Origin: Aliiglaciecola sp. M165 | Lineage (GTDB): Bacteria > Pseudomonadota > Gammaproteobacteria > Enterobacterales > Alteromonadaceae | Reading direction: 5' to 3' | Assembly: GCF_007197995.1 (NCBI RefSeq) | Contig: NZ_VKKH01000009.1 | Coordinates: 372,001 to 436,000 of the forward strand | Length of the DNA: 64,000 nucleotides | Shown here: positions 39,720 to 50,877 of the stretch, piece after piece | Layout: every line of letters starts with the position of its first letter | Position numbering within the stretch: position 1 is the stretch's first letter | Program-made: the position numbers and the translations under genes | Notes under the pieces: model-generated | What the model was told of the DNA's origin: nothing | Database searches by the model: none | What the model saw: only the letters and a program-made list of their open reading frames with translations

Positions 39720-40673
39720 CTAGGAAGGGTTTTCTAATTTTTCGCGCATTCGCTGTTGTACAACGTCTACTAGCAAGTCAGGCTGGAACTTTGAAATAAA
39801 TCGATTACATCCAACTTTTTCTACCATTGCTTCGTTAAATGAGCCGCTCAATGACGTGTTTAGAGCAATGAACAAATCACTCATTCGATCATCGTCTCGC
39901 ACTTCGGCAGTCAATCGATAACCATCCATTTCAGGCATCTCTGCATCGGTAAACATCATGAGAATTTCATCTGTAACCTTTTTCCCTTCATTCGCCCACT
40001 CACGCAGCAGATTCAGGGCCATCAGACCGTCTCGGCATTCGACGATATTAATGCCTAATTGTTTTAGGGTGTCTCTAATTTGCCATCGAGCCGTAGCAGA
40101 ATCATCAACGACTAATATTGTTTGTCCTTGCAAATGTTTCGCCACATCTTCGTCGAGGATTTCTTCTGATATTTGCGTATCGTAATGAACAATCTCGGCC
40201 AACACTTTTTCTACATCGATGATTTCTACCAGTTCATTCTTGCCTTCGATCTCAATTTGAGTGATAGCTGTCAAATAGTTATTTTTACCAATGGTTGTAG
40301 GTGGCGGTTGAATATTGCTCCATGATGTATTGACGATATTCATAACTTGACCAATCAGGAATCCTTGTACACTGCGATTGTACTCGGTGATGATGACATT
40401 TTGGCTTTCTGATCCAGTCCCTTTAGCGGTTAGTTTTATGGCTTGGCGCAAATCGATTACCGGTATCGATGTACCTCGATAATTTGTCACTCCTCTCAGG
40501 TGAGCATGGGAACCTGGCATTTGATTTAGGGCAGGTACAGTGATTACCTCTTTCACTTTAAAAACATTGATAGCAAACGTATGACGTGAGCCCAGTTTGA
40601 ACATCAGAAGTTCAAGCCGATTCTCTCCAACCAACTGCGTTCTTTGATCAACAGATGCTAAAATTCCTGACAT
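39720..40673 (-). CDS. cheV: Chemotaxis coupling protein CheV
   Basis: A 317-residue protein fusing a CheW-like coupling domain (about 15-165) with a response-regulator receiver domain (about 180-310). The CheW part has FKVKEVITVPALNQMPGS and RGTSIPVIDL. The receiver has ILVVDDSATAR, MMFTDAEMPEMDGYRL with the phosphoacceptor Asp, and a late lysine in FISKFQPD. It couples chemoreceptors to CheA, adjustable by phosphorylation. The ATG at 40673 is preferred to the upstream TTG/GTG. No other chemotaxis gene is adjacent. Confidence 0.93.
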   Translation of the reverse strand: MSGILASVDQRTQLVGENRLELLMFKLGSRHTFAINVFKVKEVITVPALNQMPGSHAHLRGVTNYRGTSIPVIDLRQAIKLTAKGTGSESQNVIITEYNRSVQGFLIGQVMNIVNTSWSNIQPPPTTIGKNNYLTAITQIEIEGKNELVEIIDVEKVLAEIVHYDTQISEEILDEDVAKHLQGQTILVVDDSATARWQIRDTLKQLGINIVECRDGLMALNLLREWANEGKKVTDEILMMFTDAEMPEMDGYRLTAEVRDDDRMSDLFIALNTSLSGSFNEAMVEKVGCNRFISKFQPDLLVDVVQQRMREKLENPS

Positions 40674-40682
40674 AATCACCAA

Positions 40683-41004
40683 CGATTGACTAAGTTGACT
40701 AAAATAATAGTCGTAAAATGTGCATTTAGGGAAATATGACAGTGTTTCTGTGCATATGCTTTCATAGTTTATCTGCTCCTAAGTGATTGTCTTTAGATGA
40801 TTCTTCAAACCGATCACACCTCCATTCATGATTTTTATGTCGAATATCATCAATATGCGTTTCAATTATTATCATCTAAGCCTTAGGATCACTTCATCGA
40901 CACAAAAGAATAATCAAGGTGAATCGATACAAGCTGGTGTGTTTTGACTCACCAACATGCTGATTAACTCTGTTCCCTACACAGTGAAAGAGAAGGAAAG
41001 AACA
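40683..41004. other. Non-coding stretch between cheV and aceA
   Basis: This 322-base stretch separates divergent genes and must hold both promoters. An inverted repeat with arms TGGTG (40935-40939) and CACCA (40950-40954) lies about 50 bases before the aceA start and could be an operator. I see no terminator, small ORF or convincing -35/-10 pair. Confidence 0.4.
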
Positions 41005-42606
41005 ATGTCTCAATATCAAAACGACTTAAATGCAGTGTCTCAATTACGCGAACAAAATGGTAACGCCTGGAGCGCGATTGACCCTGAATATGCAGCACGC
41101 ATGAAAGCGCAAAACAGATTTAAAACAGGTTTGGATATTGCCAAATACACCGCTGGGATAATGCGCAAGGACATGGCGGATTATGACGCAGATAGCTCGC
41201 AGTACACCCAATCTCTGGGCTGCTGGCACGGGTTTGTGGGTCAACAAAAAATGTTGGCCGTGAAAAAGCATCAAGGTACAACTAATAAGAGCTACCTGTA
41301 TCTTTCTGGTTGGATGGTTGCTGCATTGCGTTCTGAATTTGGTCCATTACCGGATCAGTCGATGCATGAAAAAACATCTGTCCCAGCGCTGATTGAAGAG
41401 CTTTATACCTTCTTACGTCAAGCGGATGCGAGAGAACTAGGTGATTTGTTTAAGGCACTAGACGCTGCTAGAGAAGCGGGTCAAGACACCGCTGAAATTC
41501 AGGCCCAAATTGATAACTACGAAACTCATGTTGTGCCAATCATCGCTGACATTGATGCAGGGTTTGGTAATGAAGAAGCTACATACCTTTTAGCCAAAAA
41601 GATGATTGAAGCTGGCGCCTGTTGTATCCAGATCGAAAACCAAGTATCTGACGCTAAACAATGTGGCCATCAGGACGGTAAAGTCACAGTTCCACACGAA
41701 GATTTCCTAGCAAAAATTAATGCTGTTCGCTATGCATTCCTAGAACTAGGTGTAGATGACGGCGTGATTGTTGCGAGAACCGACTCACTAGGCGCAGGTC
41801 TAACGCAAAAAATCCCAGTTTCTCGAGAAGCTGGCGATCTTGCTGCACAATACAATGCATTTTTAGACACTAGCGATGTGAACAGTGTTGAAGAGCTAAA
41901 CGACGGCGACTTAGCGCTACGTCAAGACGGTAAACTCGTCAAACCGGTGCGCCTACCAAATGGTTTATTCAAGTTTAAAGACAACACAGGATTTGATCGT
42001 GTGGTATTGGATTGCGTCACGTCATTGCAAAATGGTGCTGACCTGCTTTGGATCGAGACTGAAAAGCCACATGTCGGACAAATTGGCGCTATGGTGAATG
42101 AGATCCGCAAGACAATCCCTAACGCAAAATTAGTCTACAACAATTCACCATCATTTAACTGGACGCTTAACTTCCGTCAGCAAGTTTTTGATGCATGGAC
42201 CGAAGAAGGAAAAGATGTATCTAGCTATGTGCGTGAAGATTTGATGCAGGCTAAATATGATGACTCTGAGCTAGCTGCTGAGGCAGATGAAAAAGTTCGC
42301 ACCTTCCAGGCTGATGCAGCGCGCGAAGCAGGCATTTTCCATCACTTGATCACTCTACCGACTTATCATACTGCAGCATTGTCAACCGACAACCTTGCTA
42401 AAGGTTACTTTGGTGAAGAAGGTATGTTGGCCTACGTTAAAGGTGTACAACGCCAGGAAATCCGCCAAGGTTTGGCCTGCGTGAAGCACCAGGCAATGGC
42501 TGGTTCTAACCTAGGCGATGACCACAAAGAATACTTCAGTGGCGAACAAGCACTTAAGGCGTCTGGCAAAGACAACACAATGAATCAATTTGACGTTGCT
42601 TCATAA
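41005..42606 (+). CDS. aceA: Isocitrate lyase (Pseudomonas-type long form)
   Basis: Isocitrate lyase splits isocitrate to succinate and glyoxylate, the first step of the glyoxylate shunt. The 533-residue length matches the long form known from Pseudomonas, not the 434-residue E. coli enzyme. The catalytic motif is KQCGH (218-222, Cys220), preceded by the metal-binding DIDAGFG near 182-188. The ATG at 41005 has an AAGGA site eight bases upstream; the longer frame is rejected. It is followed by a terminator, a LysR regulator and malate synthase G. Confidence 0.96.
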   Translation: MSQYQNDLNAVSQLREQNGNAWSAIDPEYAARMKAQNRFKTGLDIAKYTAGIMRKDMADYDADSSQYTQSLGCWHGFVGQQKMLAVKKHQGTTNKSYLYLSGWMVAALRSEFGPLPDQSMHEKTSVPALIEELYTFLRQADARELGDLFKALDAAREAGQDTAEIQAQIDNYETHVVPIIADIDAGFGNEEATYLLAKKMIEAGACCIQIENQVSDAKQCGHQDGKVTVPHEDFLAKINAVRYAFLELGVDDGVIVARTDSLGAGLTQKIPVSREAGDLAAQYNAFLDTSDVNSVEELNDGDLALRQDGKLVKPVRLPNGLFKFKDNTGFDRVVLDCVTSLQNGADLLWIETEKPHVGQIGAMVNEIRKTIPNAKLVYNNSPSFNWTLNFRQQVFDAWTEEGKDVSSYVREDLMQAKYDDSELAAEADEKVRTFQADAAREAGIFHHLITLPTYHTAALSTDNLAKGYFGEEGMLAYVKGVQRQEIRQGLACVKHQAMAGSNLGDDHKEYFSGEQALKASGKDNTMNQFDVAS

Positions 42607-42630
42607 TTAATCCTTAAGTTATGCAATAAA

Positions 42631-42660
42631 AAAGAGCAAGGGTTAGTCCTTGCTCTTTTT
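42631..42660 (+). terminator. Rho-independent terminator of aceA
   Basis: Eleven-base arms (42631-42641 and 42648-42658) and a six-base loop are followed by T to 42660. It lies 25 bases after the aceA stop codon and separates aceA from the LysR gene. Confidence 0.92.
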
Positions 42661-42815
42661 GTTTGACGGAACAAATTTATCTTGATCTAAAAAAGGACGC
42701 AGACATTACCCATCACCTTGGTTTCCTTTAGTTTTTAGTCGGCGTATCATTAATATTGGAATTGATTCTAGCGTTGTTATAATCAAATCGCCGTTTTGAC
42801 ATAAGTGAGCTCAAC

Positions 42816-43754
42816 TTGAATATTGCAAAAGTAGATTTAAATCTGTTGGTGTATCTAGACGTATTACTACGCGAAGGAAGCGTCACTAAAGCCGCTAACC
42901 AATTAAGCATTACGCAACCTGCAATGAGCAACGGTTTAAAACGTTTACGGGACTTGTTCAAAGATCCGTTATTGGTCAGAACCAGTGATGGCATGACGCC
43001 TACGCAACGAGCGTTAGAACTGCAGCCAGTGGTGCGCGACGTTTTGGCCAAGTTGGAAACCACGATCCAACCAGAGACGGAGTTCTCTCCGCAGAGCAGT
43101 CAGCGTACGTTCCGAATAATGGCAAGCGATTACGCTGAATCAACCTTGCTTATCGAAGTCGTGCGTCAATTGGGTAACATTGCCCCGAACATTACTTTGG
43201 ATGTGATAACCCCAAGTGATGTCACTTTTCATGATGTCGAGCATGGAAAGGTTGATATGGCGATCAATCGATTTGAAGAATTGCCGCTATCTTTTCACCA
43301 GAAAGTGCTCTGGTACGATACGTTCTCTTGTGTGATTAACAGTCACAACCCTATTGTCAATCGATTTGACTTGGCGTCTTATCTCAGTTCACAGCACATA
43401 TGGGTAAGTAAAACCGGTTTTGGGGTTGGTGTTGGTGTCGATCCTAACGAGGTGCAAAAACTAGGCTGGGTCGATGCGGAGCTTACCAAACTGGGGAAAA
43501 AACGTGATATACGCGTATTTACCCGGCATTATCATGTGGCTCTTCAATTAGCAAAAGCGCAAAACCTTGTTGCTACCTTACCTTCCAAAGCCGCAAAATT
43601 ATATCGTGACGACGCTGATGTCGTTATCCTCGATCCACCGTTTGACATCCCCCCTATCGGCTTAAAAATGGCCTGGAGCGCATTATTACATCATGATGCT
43701 GGACATATTTGGTTAAGACGATTAATCGCTGATGTTGCGGAGCAACTTAGCTAA
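42816..43754 (+). CDS. LysR family transcriptional regulator
   Basis: A 312-residue LysR-type regulator. The N-terminal winged helix-turn-helix (about 5-65) has LLREGSVTKAANQLSITQPAMSNGLKRLRDLF split over two helices; the effector-binding domain spans about 90-305. The start is a TTG; no ATG occurs before residue 34, and a later start would cut the HTH, so the TTG is well supported. It lies between aceA and glcB, so control of the glyoxylate shunt is a reasonable inference. A GCVxxP-like metabolite specificity cannot be assigned. Confidence 0.88.
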   Translation: MNIAKVDLNLLVYLDVLLREGSVTKAANQLSITQPAMSNGLKRLRDLFKDPLLVRTSDGMTPTQRALELQPVVRDVLAKLETTIQPETEFSPQSSQRTFRIMASDYAESTLLIEVVRQLGNIAPNITLDVITPSDVTFHDVEHGKVDMAINRFEELPLSFHQKVLWYDTFSCVINSHNPIVNRFDLASYLSSQHIWVSKTGFGVGVGVDPNEVQKLGWVDAELTKLGKKRDIRVFTRHYHVALQLAKAQNLVATLPSKAAKLYRDDADVVILDPPFDIPPIGLKMAWSALLHHDAGHIWLRRLIADVAEQLS

Positions 43755-43856
43755 CCCAAACATTCAGCAAATTTATCACAAGTATAATAACCATAAATTA
43801 AACATGATATCATTAACTCGCTACTATTCATCGTATAAAGAGTAGGAGTAATATTC

Positions 43857-46028
43857 ATGCAAAATTATATCGAACGTGGTGCACTGAAGATTGATGCCCA
43901 GCTTGATGCATTCATTAGCAACGAAGCTATTGTTGGAACAGGTGTTGATCTGCAAGCCTTTTGGGCAGGATTCGAAAAGCTGCTAGCCGAATTGATGCCG
44001 CAAAACCAGGCACTGTTAGAAAAACGCGAGAGCCTGCAAAGCAAAATAGATGACTTCAATCGTGAAAATCCAAATTACTCCATGGACGAGTACAAGGCTT
44101 TTTTGACTGACATTGGTTACTTGGTTCAATCCCCTCCCCCCTTTTCAATCAGCACAGCGCATGTAGACGAAGAGATTGCCAACATGGCAGGTCCACAATT
44201 GGTCGTACCGATAAATAATGCAAGATATGCGGTCAATGCAGCAAATGCTCGTTGGGGCAGCCTCTATGATGCTGTATATGGTACAGATGTGATCGACGAT
44301 GCCAACGGAGCTGAAAAAGGCAACGGCTACAACCCAGTTAGAGGTCAAAAAGTCATTGAGTTTGCTCGCAATTGGTTAGATATCATTGCGCCACTTAGTG
44401 AAGGCTCACACATTGACGTTATCGGTTATCGCTTGCAAGATGGGCGACTAATCTGCGATTTAGATGACAAGCAAAGCACAGGCCTAGAAGACACAAGTCA
44501 GTTTACAGGTTATTCCGGCGACCTTGACTCGCCAGATTGTATATTGCTGGTTCACAATGGTTTGCATATTGAATTACAGTTTGACGATTCACATCCGGTC
44601 GGGAAAACCGATCCGACAGGAATGAAAGACATTTTAGTTGAAGCCGCGCTGTCCACAATTATGGACTGTGAAGACTCTGTCGCTGCCGTAGATGCGCAAG
44701 ACAAGGTGCTCGTTTACCGTAACTGGCTTGGACTAATGAAGGGAGATTTAAGCTGTGCAGTGAGTAAAAATGGCAAATCATTTGAGCGCTCACTGGCCGC
44801 TGATAGACACTATTTAGACGCTAGTGGCAATGAGTTTTCTCTCAAGGGTCGCAGCTTAATGTTTGTTAGAAACGTAGGTCACTTGATGACTAGTGATGCC
44901 ATTTTATTTAAAAACCAGATGATACCGGAAGGAATTATGGACGGTGTCGTTACTTCGCTCATCGGTATCCACGATATTAAAACAGATCGCCAGACAAAGA
45001 ATAGTCGTCATGGCAGCATTTATATCGTCAAACCTAAAATGCATGGGCCGGAAGAAGTCGCCTTTGCCAATACCTTGTTTGCGCGTATCGAGTCTTTGTT
45101 AGGTTTGCCCGCTTACACATTAAAAATGGGGACCATGGACGAGGAGAGACGCACCAGTGTCAATTTGGGTGCTTGTATTTATGAAGCTAAAGAAAGAACG
45201 GCCTTTATTAACACTGGATTCCTAGACCGCACAGGTGACGAGATTCATACAGCCATGCAACTTGGTCCCTTTGCACTTAAAGGTGAACTCAAATCAATGC
45301 CTTGGATACAAGCCTACGAAAAAGACAACGTCAGTCACGGCTTGCAGGCTGGATTGTCTGGTAAAGCTCAGATAGGCAAAGGTATGTGGCCCATCCCAGA
45401 CAACATGGCTGATATGATGAAGGCTAAAATCCAACACCCTCTGGCGGGAGCAAATACCGCTTGGGTGCCCTCTCCTACGGCGGCGACACTGCATGCGTTG
45501 CATTATCACAAGGTAAATGTATTTGAACAGCAAAAAGAACTTGCTCAGCAACCTTCTGGGTTAGACGATATATTAACAGTTCCGTTGATGGACCCACAAA
45601 ACAAACCTGATTTAGAAACAATCACCAATGAGCTGGATAACAATGTGCAAGGCATCTTAGGTTATGTTGTTCGCTGGGTTAATCAAGGTATTGGTTGTTC
45701 AAAAGTCCCAGACATTAACAATGTTGGATTGATGGAAGACCGGGCAACATTGAGGATTTCTAGTCAACACATTGCCAATTGGCTTTTGCATGGGCTTATT
45801 TCTTCTGAGCAGGTACTTGAGTCAATGGAACGAATGGCCAGACTGGTCGATCAACAAAATGCAAATGATGCAGACTACATTCCCATGGGCCCAACGCTTA
45901 GTGAATCGATTGCTTTTGATGCCGCAAAAGCCTTGGTGTTCGAAGGGACGTCTCAGCCTAGTGGCTATACCGAACCCTTACTTCATGCAATGCGACGCAA
46001 AATGAAACAGTTTTTGGCGAGCCAATAA
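43857..46028 (+). CDS. glcB: Malate synthase G
   Basis: Malate synthase G condenses glyoxylate with acetyl-CoA to malate. The 723-residue monomeric form has the [20 protein letters not shown] start, catalytic-region segments [16 protein letters not shown] (near 265) and [13 protein letters not shown] (near 510), and the C-terminal plug domain. It completes the glyoxylate shunt with aceA, about 1.2 kb upstream. An AGGAG-like site precedes the start codon. Confidence 0.96.
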   Translation: MQNYIERGALKIDAQLDAFISNEAIVGTGVDLQAFWAGFEKLLAELMPQNQALLEKRESLQSKIDDFNRENPNYSMDEYKAFLTDIGYLVQSPPPFSISTAHVDEEIANMAGPQLVVPINNARYAVNAANARWGSLYDAVYGTDVIDDANGAEKGNGYNPVRGQKVIEFARNWLDIIAPLSEGSHIDVIGYRLQDGRLICDLDDKQSTGLEDTSQFTGYSGDLDSPDCILLVHNGLHIELQFDDSHPVGKTDPTGMKDILVEAALSTIMDCEDSVAAVDAQDKVLVYRNWLGLMKGDLSCAVSKNGKSFERSLAADRHYLDASGNEFSLKGRSLMFVRNVGHLMTSDAILFKNQMIPEGIMDGVVTSLIGIHDIKTDRQTKNSRHGSIYIVKPKMHGPEEVAFANTLFARIESLLGLPAYTLKMGTMDEERRTSVNLGACIYEAKERTAFINTGFLDRTGDEIHTAMQLGPFALKGELKSMPWIQAYEKDNVSHGLQAGLSGKAQIGKGMWPIPDNMADMMKAKIQHPLAGANTAWVPSPTAATLHALHYHKVNVFEQQKELAQQPSGLDDILTVPLMDPQNKPDLETITNELDNNVQGILGYVVRWVNQGIGCSKVPDINNVGLMEDRATLRISSQHIANWLLHGLISSEQVLESMERMARLVDQQNANDADYIPMGPTLSESIAFDAAKALVFEGTSQPSGYTEPLLHAMRRKMKQFLASQ

Positions 46029-46047
46029 ATTGCAGATCCAAAAAGTA

Positions 46048-46073
46048 AAAAGCCAAGCGAATGCTTGGCTTTT
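46048..46073. terminator. Bidirectional terminator between glcB and the UDP-glucuronate epimerase gene
   Basis: Eleven-base arms (46048-46058 and 46063-46073) with loop GAAT, A-rich on one side and T-rich on the other. It lies between two convergent genes and can serve both. Confidence 0.88.
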
Positions 46074-46093
46074 GTATATTTCAACTGCAGATT

Positions 46094-47113
46094 TTAAACT
46101 TTAAAGTAGTCTTTATACCAGCTGACAAAGTTCCCGATACCGGTATTTATAGTGGTTTCTGGACGATAATCAACGTCTTTTACCAGTGCTTCAACATCAG
46201 CATAGGTATTAGGAACATCACCTAACTGCAAGGGTAAAAGCTCCTTTTCAGCCACTTTTCCTAATTTATCTTCCAGGGTTTCAATATATTCCATGAGTTT
46301 AACTGGATTCTGATTACCTATGTTATAGACTCGCCACGGCGCTTTGCTGGTGCCTGGATCTGGGTTTTTCCCTGACCATTCCGGATTGCTCTGCGCTGTG
46401 TGGTCGAGCGTCCGGATAATGCCTTCAACGATGTCATCAATATAAGTGAAATCACGCATATGATTACCATAGTTGAATACTTTAATTGGCTTGTCTTCCA
46501 AAATCGCTTTGGTAAATAGGAACAACGCCATGTCAGGTCGTCCCCATGGGCCATAGACAGTAAAAAATCTAAGTCCAGTGGTAGGCAGACCATAAAGATG
46601 GCTGTATGTATGGGCCATTAACTCATTGGCTTTTTTACTAGCGGCATATAATGAAACAGGATGGTCAACATTGTCATGTACAGAAAACGGCATAGACTCA
46701 TTCGCGCCGTACACCGAACTCGACGATGCATAGACCAAATGCTTAACGTCGTTGTGACGACACCCTTCCAGGATATTCATATAACCAACAATATTGGCAT
46801 CAATATAAGCGTGTGGGTTTTCCAACGAGTAGCGCACGCCCGCCTGAGCAGCTAGATGCACTACCTTGTCAAATTTGTGCTCAGTAAACAGCGCTTCCAT
46901 ACCTTCACGGTCTTCAACACTCATTTTGACGAAGGTGAAGTTGTAGCTGTTTTTATGATTTTCAACTCGCTTGAGTCTGTCCAGTTTGAGGTTGACGTCG
47001 TAGTAGTCATTTAGGTTATCGAGACCGACAACCTCATCACCTCTTTCCAACAAATATAAACTGACATGAGAGCCAATAAAACCGGCAGCTCCAGTTACCA
47101 ATACTTTCATCAA
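46094..47113 (-). CDS. NAD-dependent epimerase, UDP-glucuronate 4-epimerase (CapI) type
   Basis: A 339-residue extended short-chain dehydrogenase/epimerase. The NAD motif is GAAGFIGSH (8-16). The catalytic region has ASSSSVYG and the Tyr-Lys pair in YAASKKA, near residue 155. The [21 protein letters not shown] segment (in pieces) is typical of CapI/LspL-type UDP-glucuronate 4-epimerases, giving UDP-galacturonate for surface polysaccharide. It lies seven bases after the TviB-type dehydrogenase, so the pair supplies acidic sugars. A related role on N-acetylated uronates (TviC-like) is not excluded. Confidence 0.82.
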   Translation of the reverse strand: MMKVLVTGAAGFIGSHVSLYLLERGDEVVGLDNLNDYYDVNLKLDRLKRVENHKNSYNFTFVKMSVEDREGMEALFTEHKFDKVVHLAAQAGVRYSLENPHAYIDANIVGYMNILEGCRHNDVKHLVYASSSSVYGANESMPFSVHDNVDHPVSLYAASKKANELMAHTYSHLYGLPTTGLRFFTVYGPWGRPDMALFLFTKAILEDKPIKVFNYGNHMRDFTYIDDIVEGIIRTLDHTAQSNPEWSGKNPDPGTSKAPWRVYNIGNQNPVKLMEYIETLEDKLGKVAEKELLPLQLGDVPNTYADVEALVKDVDYRPETTINTGIGNFVSWYKDYFKV

Positions 47114-47120
47114 ACTGTTC

Positions 47121-48401
47121 CTATAATCTTAAGTCGACTAGTTGTTTATCTAAAATATATTTCAAATCGAACACAACGCAATTTTCTTTACCTAAGGCGC
47201 GTATTTGCTCGGTGCCCATTTCTTTAAACTGTGAATGGGCAACAGCTGCGATAACCGCATCGTATTTGCCTACTTCGGGTTTATCGACAAGAGACAAACC
47301 ATACTCGTGCTCAACTTCTGCTGATTCTGCCCAAGGATCATAGATATCGACATTGACATGATAGTTGTCAAGTTCAGTGGCAATATCAACAATTTTAGTA
47401 TTGCGTATATCTGGACAATTCTCTTTGAAGGTAATCCCCATCAACAACACGTTTGCACCGTTGACCATAATCTTCTTATTCAGCATTTTTTTCACTAGGC
47501 GACTAACGACATATTCACCCATGTGGTCATTGATCCGTCTTCCAGCCAAAATCACCTCAGGGTGATAGCCAATTTCTTCTGCCTTGTGGGTCAGATAATA
47601 AGGATCAACACCGATACAGTGACCACCAACTAGACCTGGACGGAAAGGTAAGAAGTTCCACTTGCTTCCCGCGGCTAACAAGACTTCTTCAGTGTCGATC
47701 CCCAGGCGCTCAAAAATCATCGCCAGTTCATTGATTAAAGCAATGTTCAAATCGCGCTGGGTGTTTTCGATAACCTTAGCCGCCTCTGCCACTTTGATTG
47801 ATGACGCTTTGTGAGTGCCCGCTTCGATGATGCTTAGATAAAGTGCATCAACGGTATCACCGATTTCAGGTGTAGAACCGCTAGTCACTTTGATAATATT
47901 TTCTAGGCGATGGGTTTTATCACCCGGATTAATTCTTTCGGGGCTGTAACCTGCGAAGAAATCTTGATTAAACGTCATACCTGAATGCTGTTCTATAATT
48001 GGTATGCAAACTTCTTCCGTTGCACCGGGGTAAACAGTAGATTCATAAATAACAATCGCACCCGATTTAATCACTTTACCAATCATTTCACTGGCTTTTC
48101 TAAGAGGCGTTAAATCAGGTTGTCTGTTCTTATCAATTGGCGTAGGCACTGTAACGATGATGTAGTCACAATCTGACAAATCTTGTGGTGAACTACTAAA
48201 CTCGAGAGAAACGACATCTGCTAGCTCTTCTGGGGACACTTCAAGTGTATGATCTTCTCCCCGTTTTAACTCGTCTATGCGTTGTTGGTTGATATCAAAA
48301 CCCAAGGTTGCATATTTTTTCCCAAATGCCACTGCCAAAGGGAGACCCACGTAACCCAAGCCAATGACACCGATGCGTTTGTTCGTAAATTGATCCACCA
48401 A
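47121..48401 (-). CDS. tviB: Nucleotide-sugar dehydrogenase, TviB type
   Basis: A 426-residue UDP-sugar 6-dehydrogenase. It has an NAD motif [10 protein letters not shown] (14-23), [13 protein letters not shown] near 112 and the catalytic cysteine in [14 protein letters not shown], near residue 265. It resembles TviB, which oxidises UDP-GlcNAc to UDP-GlcNAcA, more than WecC. The start is a TTG at 48401 or a GTG at 48398; an AGAGGA site lies 7-10 bases upstream. It is paired with the epimerase downstream for acidic polysaccharide precursors. Confidence 0.83.
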   Translation of the reverse strand: MVDQFTNKRIGVIGLGYVGLPLAVAFGKKYATLGFDINQQRIDELKRGEDHTLEVSPEELADVVSLEFSSSPQDLSDCDYIIVTVPTPIDKNRQPDLTPLRKASEMIGKVIKSGAIVIYESTVYPGATEEVCIPIIEQHSGMTFNQDFFAGYSPERINPGDKTHRLENIIKVTSGSTPEIGDTVDALYLSIIEAGTHKASSIKVAEAAKVIENTQRDLNIALINELAMIFERLGIDTEEVLLAAGSKWNFLPFRPGLVGGHCIGVDPYYLTHKAEEIGYHPEVILAGRRINDHMGEYVVSRLVKKMLNKKIMVNGANVLLMGITFKENCPDIRNTKIVDIATELDNYHVNVDIYDPWAESAEVEHEYGLSLVDKPEVGKYDAVIAAVAHSQFKEMGTEQIRALGKENCVVFDLKYILDKQLVDLRL

Positions 48402-48603
48402 CTTTGTTTCCTCTTTTTCCTAACCTTGATGCCATAATGTTGTGAGAAGTGTTCTACTCACATCGTGCAAGAATGGCATGATCAGTCGCTCATCAAAAAA
48501 ATTACAGCGTAGTTTGCCTGTATTTGTAAAAAAATAGTAGTGTTGTAATGCAATTAACCCCAACACAAGGCGTTATATGTCGATAGTGGTAAATCAGCCA
48601 TGT

Positions 48604-49725
48604 TTACCAGTTTGGATTTTTCGGCAATTGCGGATCAAAATGGTGTTTACCCATGATTTTGTCTCTTATGGATAAAAATGATTTTACGACAAAGTGTTTT
48701 ATTAACACAGTAAAGGGCATCTTAATCCAGTGTCCACGAAAATAAACCCAACGCTTCCCCCAAGCCTGCTGTCGACCCAAGGTCAGTTCATGTTCTGGTA
48801 CAACGGCTGGAATGACGGCATTTCGAATAAACCATTCCTGAATATTTGATAAGGCGATTTGCTGACAATAGTCATCGGCGCTTTGCGGGACGTCAAATCC
48901 TGTATAATGTTCAAGTACCCTCATGCAACAAACAAATTCAAACCCGAAGTCCGTCTTTTTTGCAAGTAAACTCAACTGCTTCCAGAACTTGTCATCACTA
49001 TATTCTTCGATCAGTAAATAAATGTCATACAAGTCACGCATCCAACTGCTGCTATCTTCATTGGCAAACATATGAATAATACTGTGCATGACAGTGGCCA
49101 CAGGATCCAGCACAAAGCAGCCAGATTGCGTTTTCTCTTTACTGCTAATGAATTCGCTTATCAGTGGCGAGCGCCCGCTGATAGGTGGATATATATTGTG
49201 GTGCATATCCACCACTGTTGCCCGATTAATTTGAATCAACGGCGGTATTTCGTGCGCCCATTCCCGATAATATTTTTCATCATAGTCGCTGAGCGGCTCA
49301 GAACGCCAACGATTAACCTTAAGGTGTGCTTCCGCCTTGGACAAGTCACTTTTATTCACTAACACGTCAAGATCTGAACAAATTCTGCCATGACTATTCA
49401 GGCTATTGCGCAAGGTATACGCTGCACCTTTTAAAAAAATGACGGTAACATTTATATGTTCAAGTAAATCTCTCAGCTCCGCAGACTCATAGCGGATCTG
49501 ATCTGCTTGCCTGTTTGCGTAAATTGAAGCAGATACTAGATGTTTTTTAGCAAACGTCGAATATTGTTCGTAACATCCGTTCTTGTTTGCAGAATGATAT
49601 AGCGCCGCAAGTAGTTTGCTTTCTCGCAGCACAAAAATACAATCTTGCCATTGTTTATCGGTTAAATTGACACCCATCTGCGGCTGCATCAATAAATCAA
49701 ATAACTTTCGAGTACTCAATTTCAT
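48604..49725 (-). CDS. Nucleotidyltransferase family protein of the HPr-rel-A cassette
   Basis: A 373-residue protein of the uncharacterised NTP_transf_5-type nucleotidyltransferases. The fold's catalytic pattern is visible as FLKG (97-100) followed by SDLDVLV with DxD at 118-120. The remaining 250 residues are helical and contain a HEIPPLIQINRATVVDMHH segment. It is the last gene of a cassette with an HprK-related kinase (4-base ATGA overlap), a PqqD-like protein and a Tat-signal protein. Such enzymes may transfer a nucleotide to protein or small molecule; the target is unknown. Confidence 0.8.
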   Translation of the reverse strand: MKLSTRKLFDLLMQPQMGVNLTDKQWQDCIFVLRESKLLAALYHSANKNGCYEQYSTFAKKHLVSASIYANRQADQIRYESAELRDLLEHINVTVIFLKGAAYTLRNSLNSHGRICSDLDVLVNKSDLSKAEAHLKVNRWRSEPLSDYDEKYYREWAHEIPPLIQINRATVVDMHHNIYPPISGRSPLISEFISSKEKTQSGCFVLDPVATVMHSIIHMFANEDSSSWMRDLYDIYLLIEEYSDDKFWKQLSLLAKKTDFGFEFVCCMRVLEHYTGFDVPQSADDYCQQIALSNIQEWFIRNAVIPAVVPEHELTLGRQQAWGKRWVYFRGHWIKMPFTVLIKHFVVKSFLSIRDKIMGKHHFDPQLPKNPNW

Positions 49726-50579
49726 AAACTGGCACTCAATATATCTTCAGTTAAAAATGCATCGACTTCGCGAACATCGTTGAATCGAATTTCAAAATTC
49801 TTAGTTCGCCGAATAATGTTATCCACGGTATCAAAACCATTACGGCCAAGTACGTTGTAATTGAACGCATTTTTGCTGAGCACATTAAAAGCTTCAAGGT
49901 CGCTCAATTGAAAAATGGTCAAATCACTTTGCGCATCATATTTTGGAAAAACGACTGCCACGATCGGTACTGGCGATAATTGTGTGTAGTTTTGCCAATC
50001 CATCACTTTCACATGAGCGACATCACCTTTTTGTGTGTCTTTACAAACAGGCGCAAAAATCGCGTTGGGATGCCATTTTTTGACGAGAGAAATTGAGTCA
50101 TTTTTCAAGCATACCGGTCGATATAGAGGGCTAACTTCCAACGTCACAGGATCAATCATCGCCATTTCATCAGAATAAGTAGACCATGAAGACAGCCCCA
50201 AGTAGGCGGTTAACGTGCTTTTCCCCGAACCTGGAAGAGCCGGGAACAATATTGCCTTGCCATCCTTAACTAAAACGGCTGAATGAATGATTAATTTCGA
50301 ATACTCGTGAGCTGCAACACACCAGTTCATGCCCCACTCAAGTAATGCTGGTGCCTGGGACACAGGAAGAGGTTTAAAGGGTGAATGTTGATCAGAATAA
50401 AAACTAATTTGTGGTTTAATAAAGCGCCTGACTAAAGACTCAAAAACAAGACGAACTTTAAAATCGTACGGAAGATCTTGTGCAGGCACATCCCCATAAA
50501 TAATATCGATAGCGTTGTTAACTGCTTCTATTTTCGATTCAACTGAAAAGTGATACTGACCAATATTGACATCAATCAT
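49722..50579 (-). CDS. HprK-related kinase A
   Basis: A 285-residue protein of the HprK-related kinase A family. It keeps the P-loop LPGSGKST (115-122) within a FPALPGSGKSTL context, and a DEMAMID acidic segment near residue 137 that resembles Walker B. It lacks the N-terminal domain of true HPr kinases. No HPr homologue is seen nearby. The start codon directly follows the stop of the PqqD-like gene (TAA-ATG) and the end overlaps the nucleotidyltransferase gene. The phosphate acceptor is unknown; the PqqD-like neighbour suggests a peptide. Confidence 0.85.
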   Translation of the reverse strand: MIDVNIGQYHFSVESKIEAVNNAIDIIYGDVPAQDLPYDFKVRLVFESLVRRFIKPQISFYSDQHSPFKPLPVSQAPALLEWGMNWCVAAHEYSKLIIHSAVLVKDGKAILFPALPGSGKSTLTAYLGLSSWSTYSDEMAMIDPVTLEVSPLYRPVCLKNDSISLVKKWHPNAIFAPVCKDTQKGDVAHVKVMDWQNYTQLSPVPIVAVVFPKYDAQSDLTIFQLSDLEAFNVLSKNAFNYNVLGRNGFDTVDNIIRRTKNFEIRFNDVREVDAFLTEDILSASL

Positions 50580-50855
50580 TTAGGATATTTCCCCAAGCAC
50601 TTTTTGTTTGATCAGCAGATCTATAGTGTGTTGAGCAGCGAGCTTACTCATGCCAAATTCCTCTACAAGGAATGTTGGTGTAATTTCTTGAGGAACAGTA
50701 GAAAGTGCCGGCAGTGCGCTTTGGTCTTTTTTTGAATGAATGAAGTGAGTATCACAGCTATAGCCATCATAAATGGCAAGGCCGCTACCATCCGAAAGTA
50801 AGCGCACTTCCGAGTTAGGATTGAATGCGTAGCGGCTTGTAGGACTGTCTTTCAA
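50580..50855 (-). CDS. PqqD-like protein of the HPr-rel-A system
   Basis: A 91-residue small winged-helix protein matching the HPr-rel-A type PqqD family. PqqD domains are RiPP recognition elements that bind leader peptides and deliver them to modifying enzymes. The N-terminal strand region has VRLLSDGSGLAIYDG and the helical half has TFLVEEFGMSKLAAQHTI. The start is a TTG with an AGG site very close; no ATG occurs before residue 69, so the TTG is the only good choice. It lies 22 bases after the Tat-signal gene. Confidence 0.78.
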   Translation of the reverse strand: MKDSPTSRYAFNPNSEVRLLSDGSGLAIYDGYSCDTHFIHSKKDQSALPALSTVPQEITPTFLVEEFGMSKLAAQHTIDLLIKQKVLGEIS

Positions 50856-50877
50856 TACCTATTTTCAACGCGTTGAA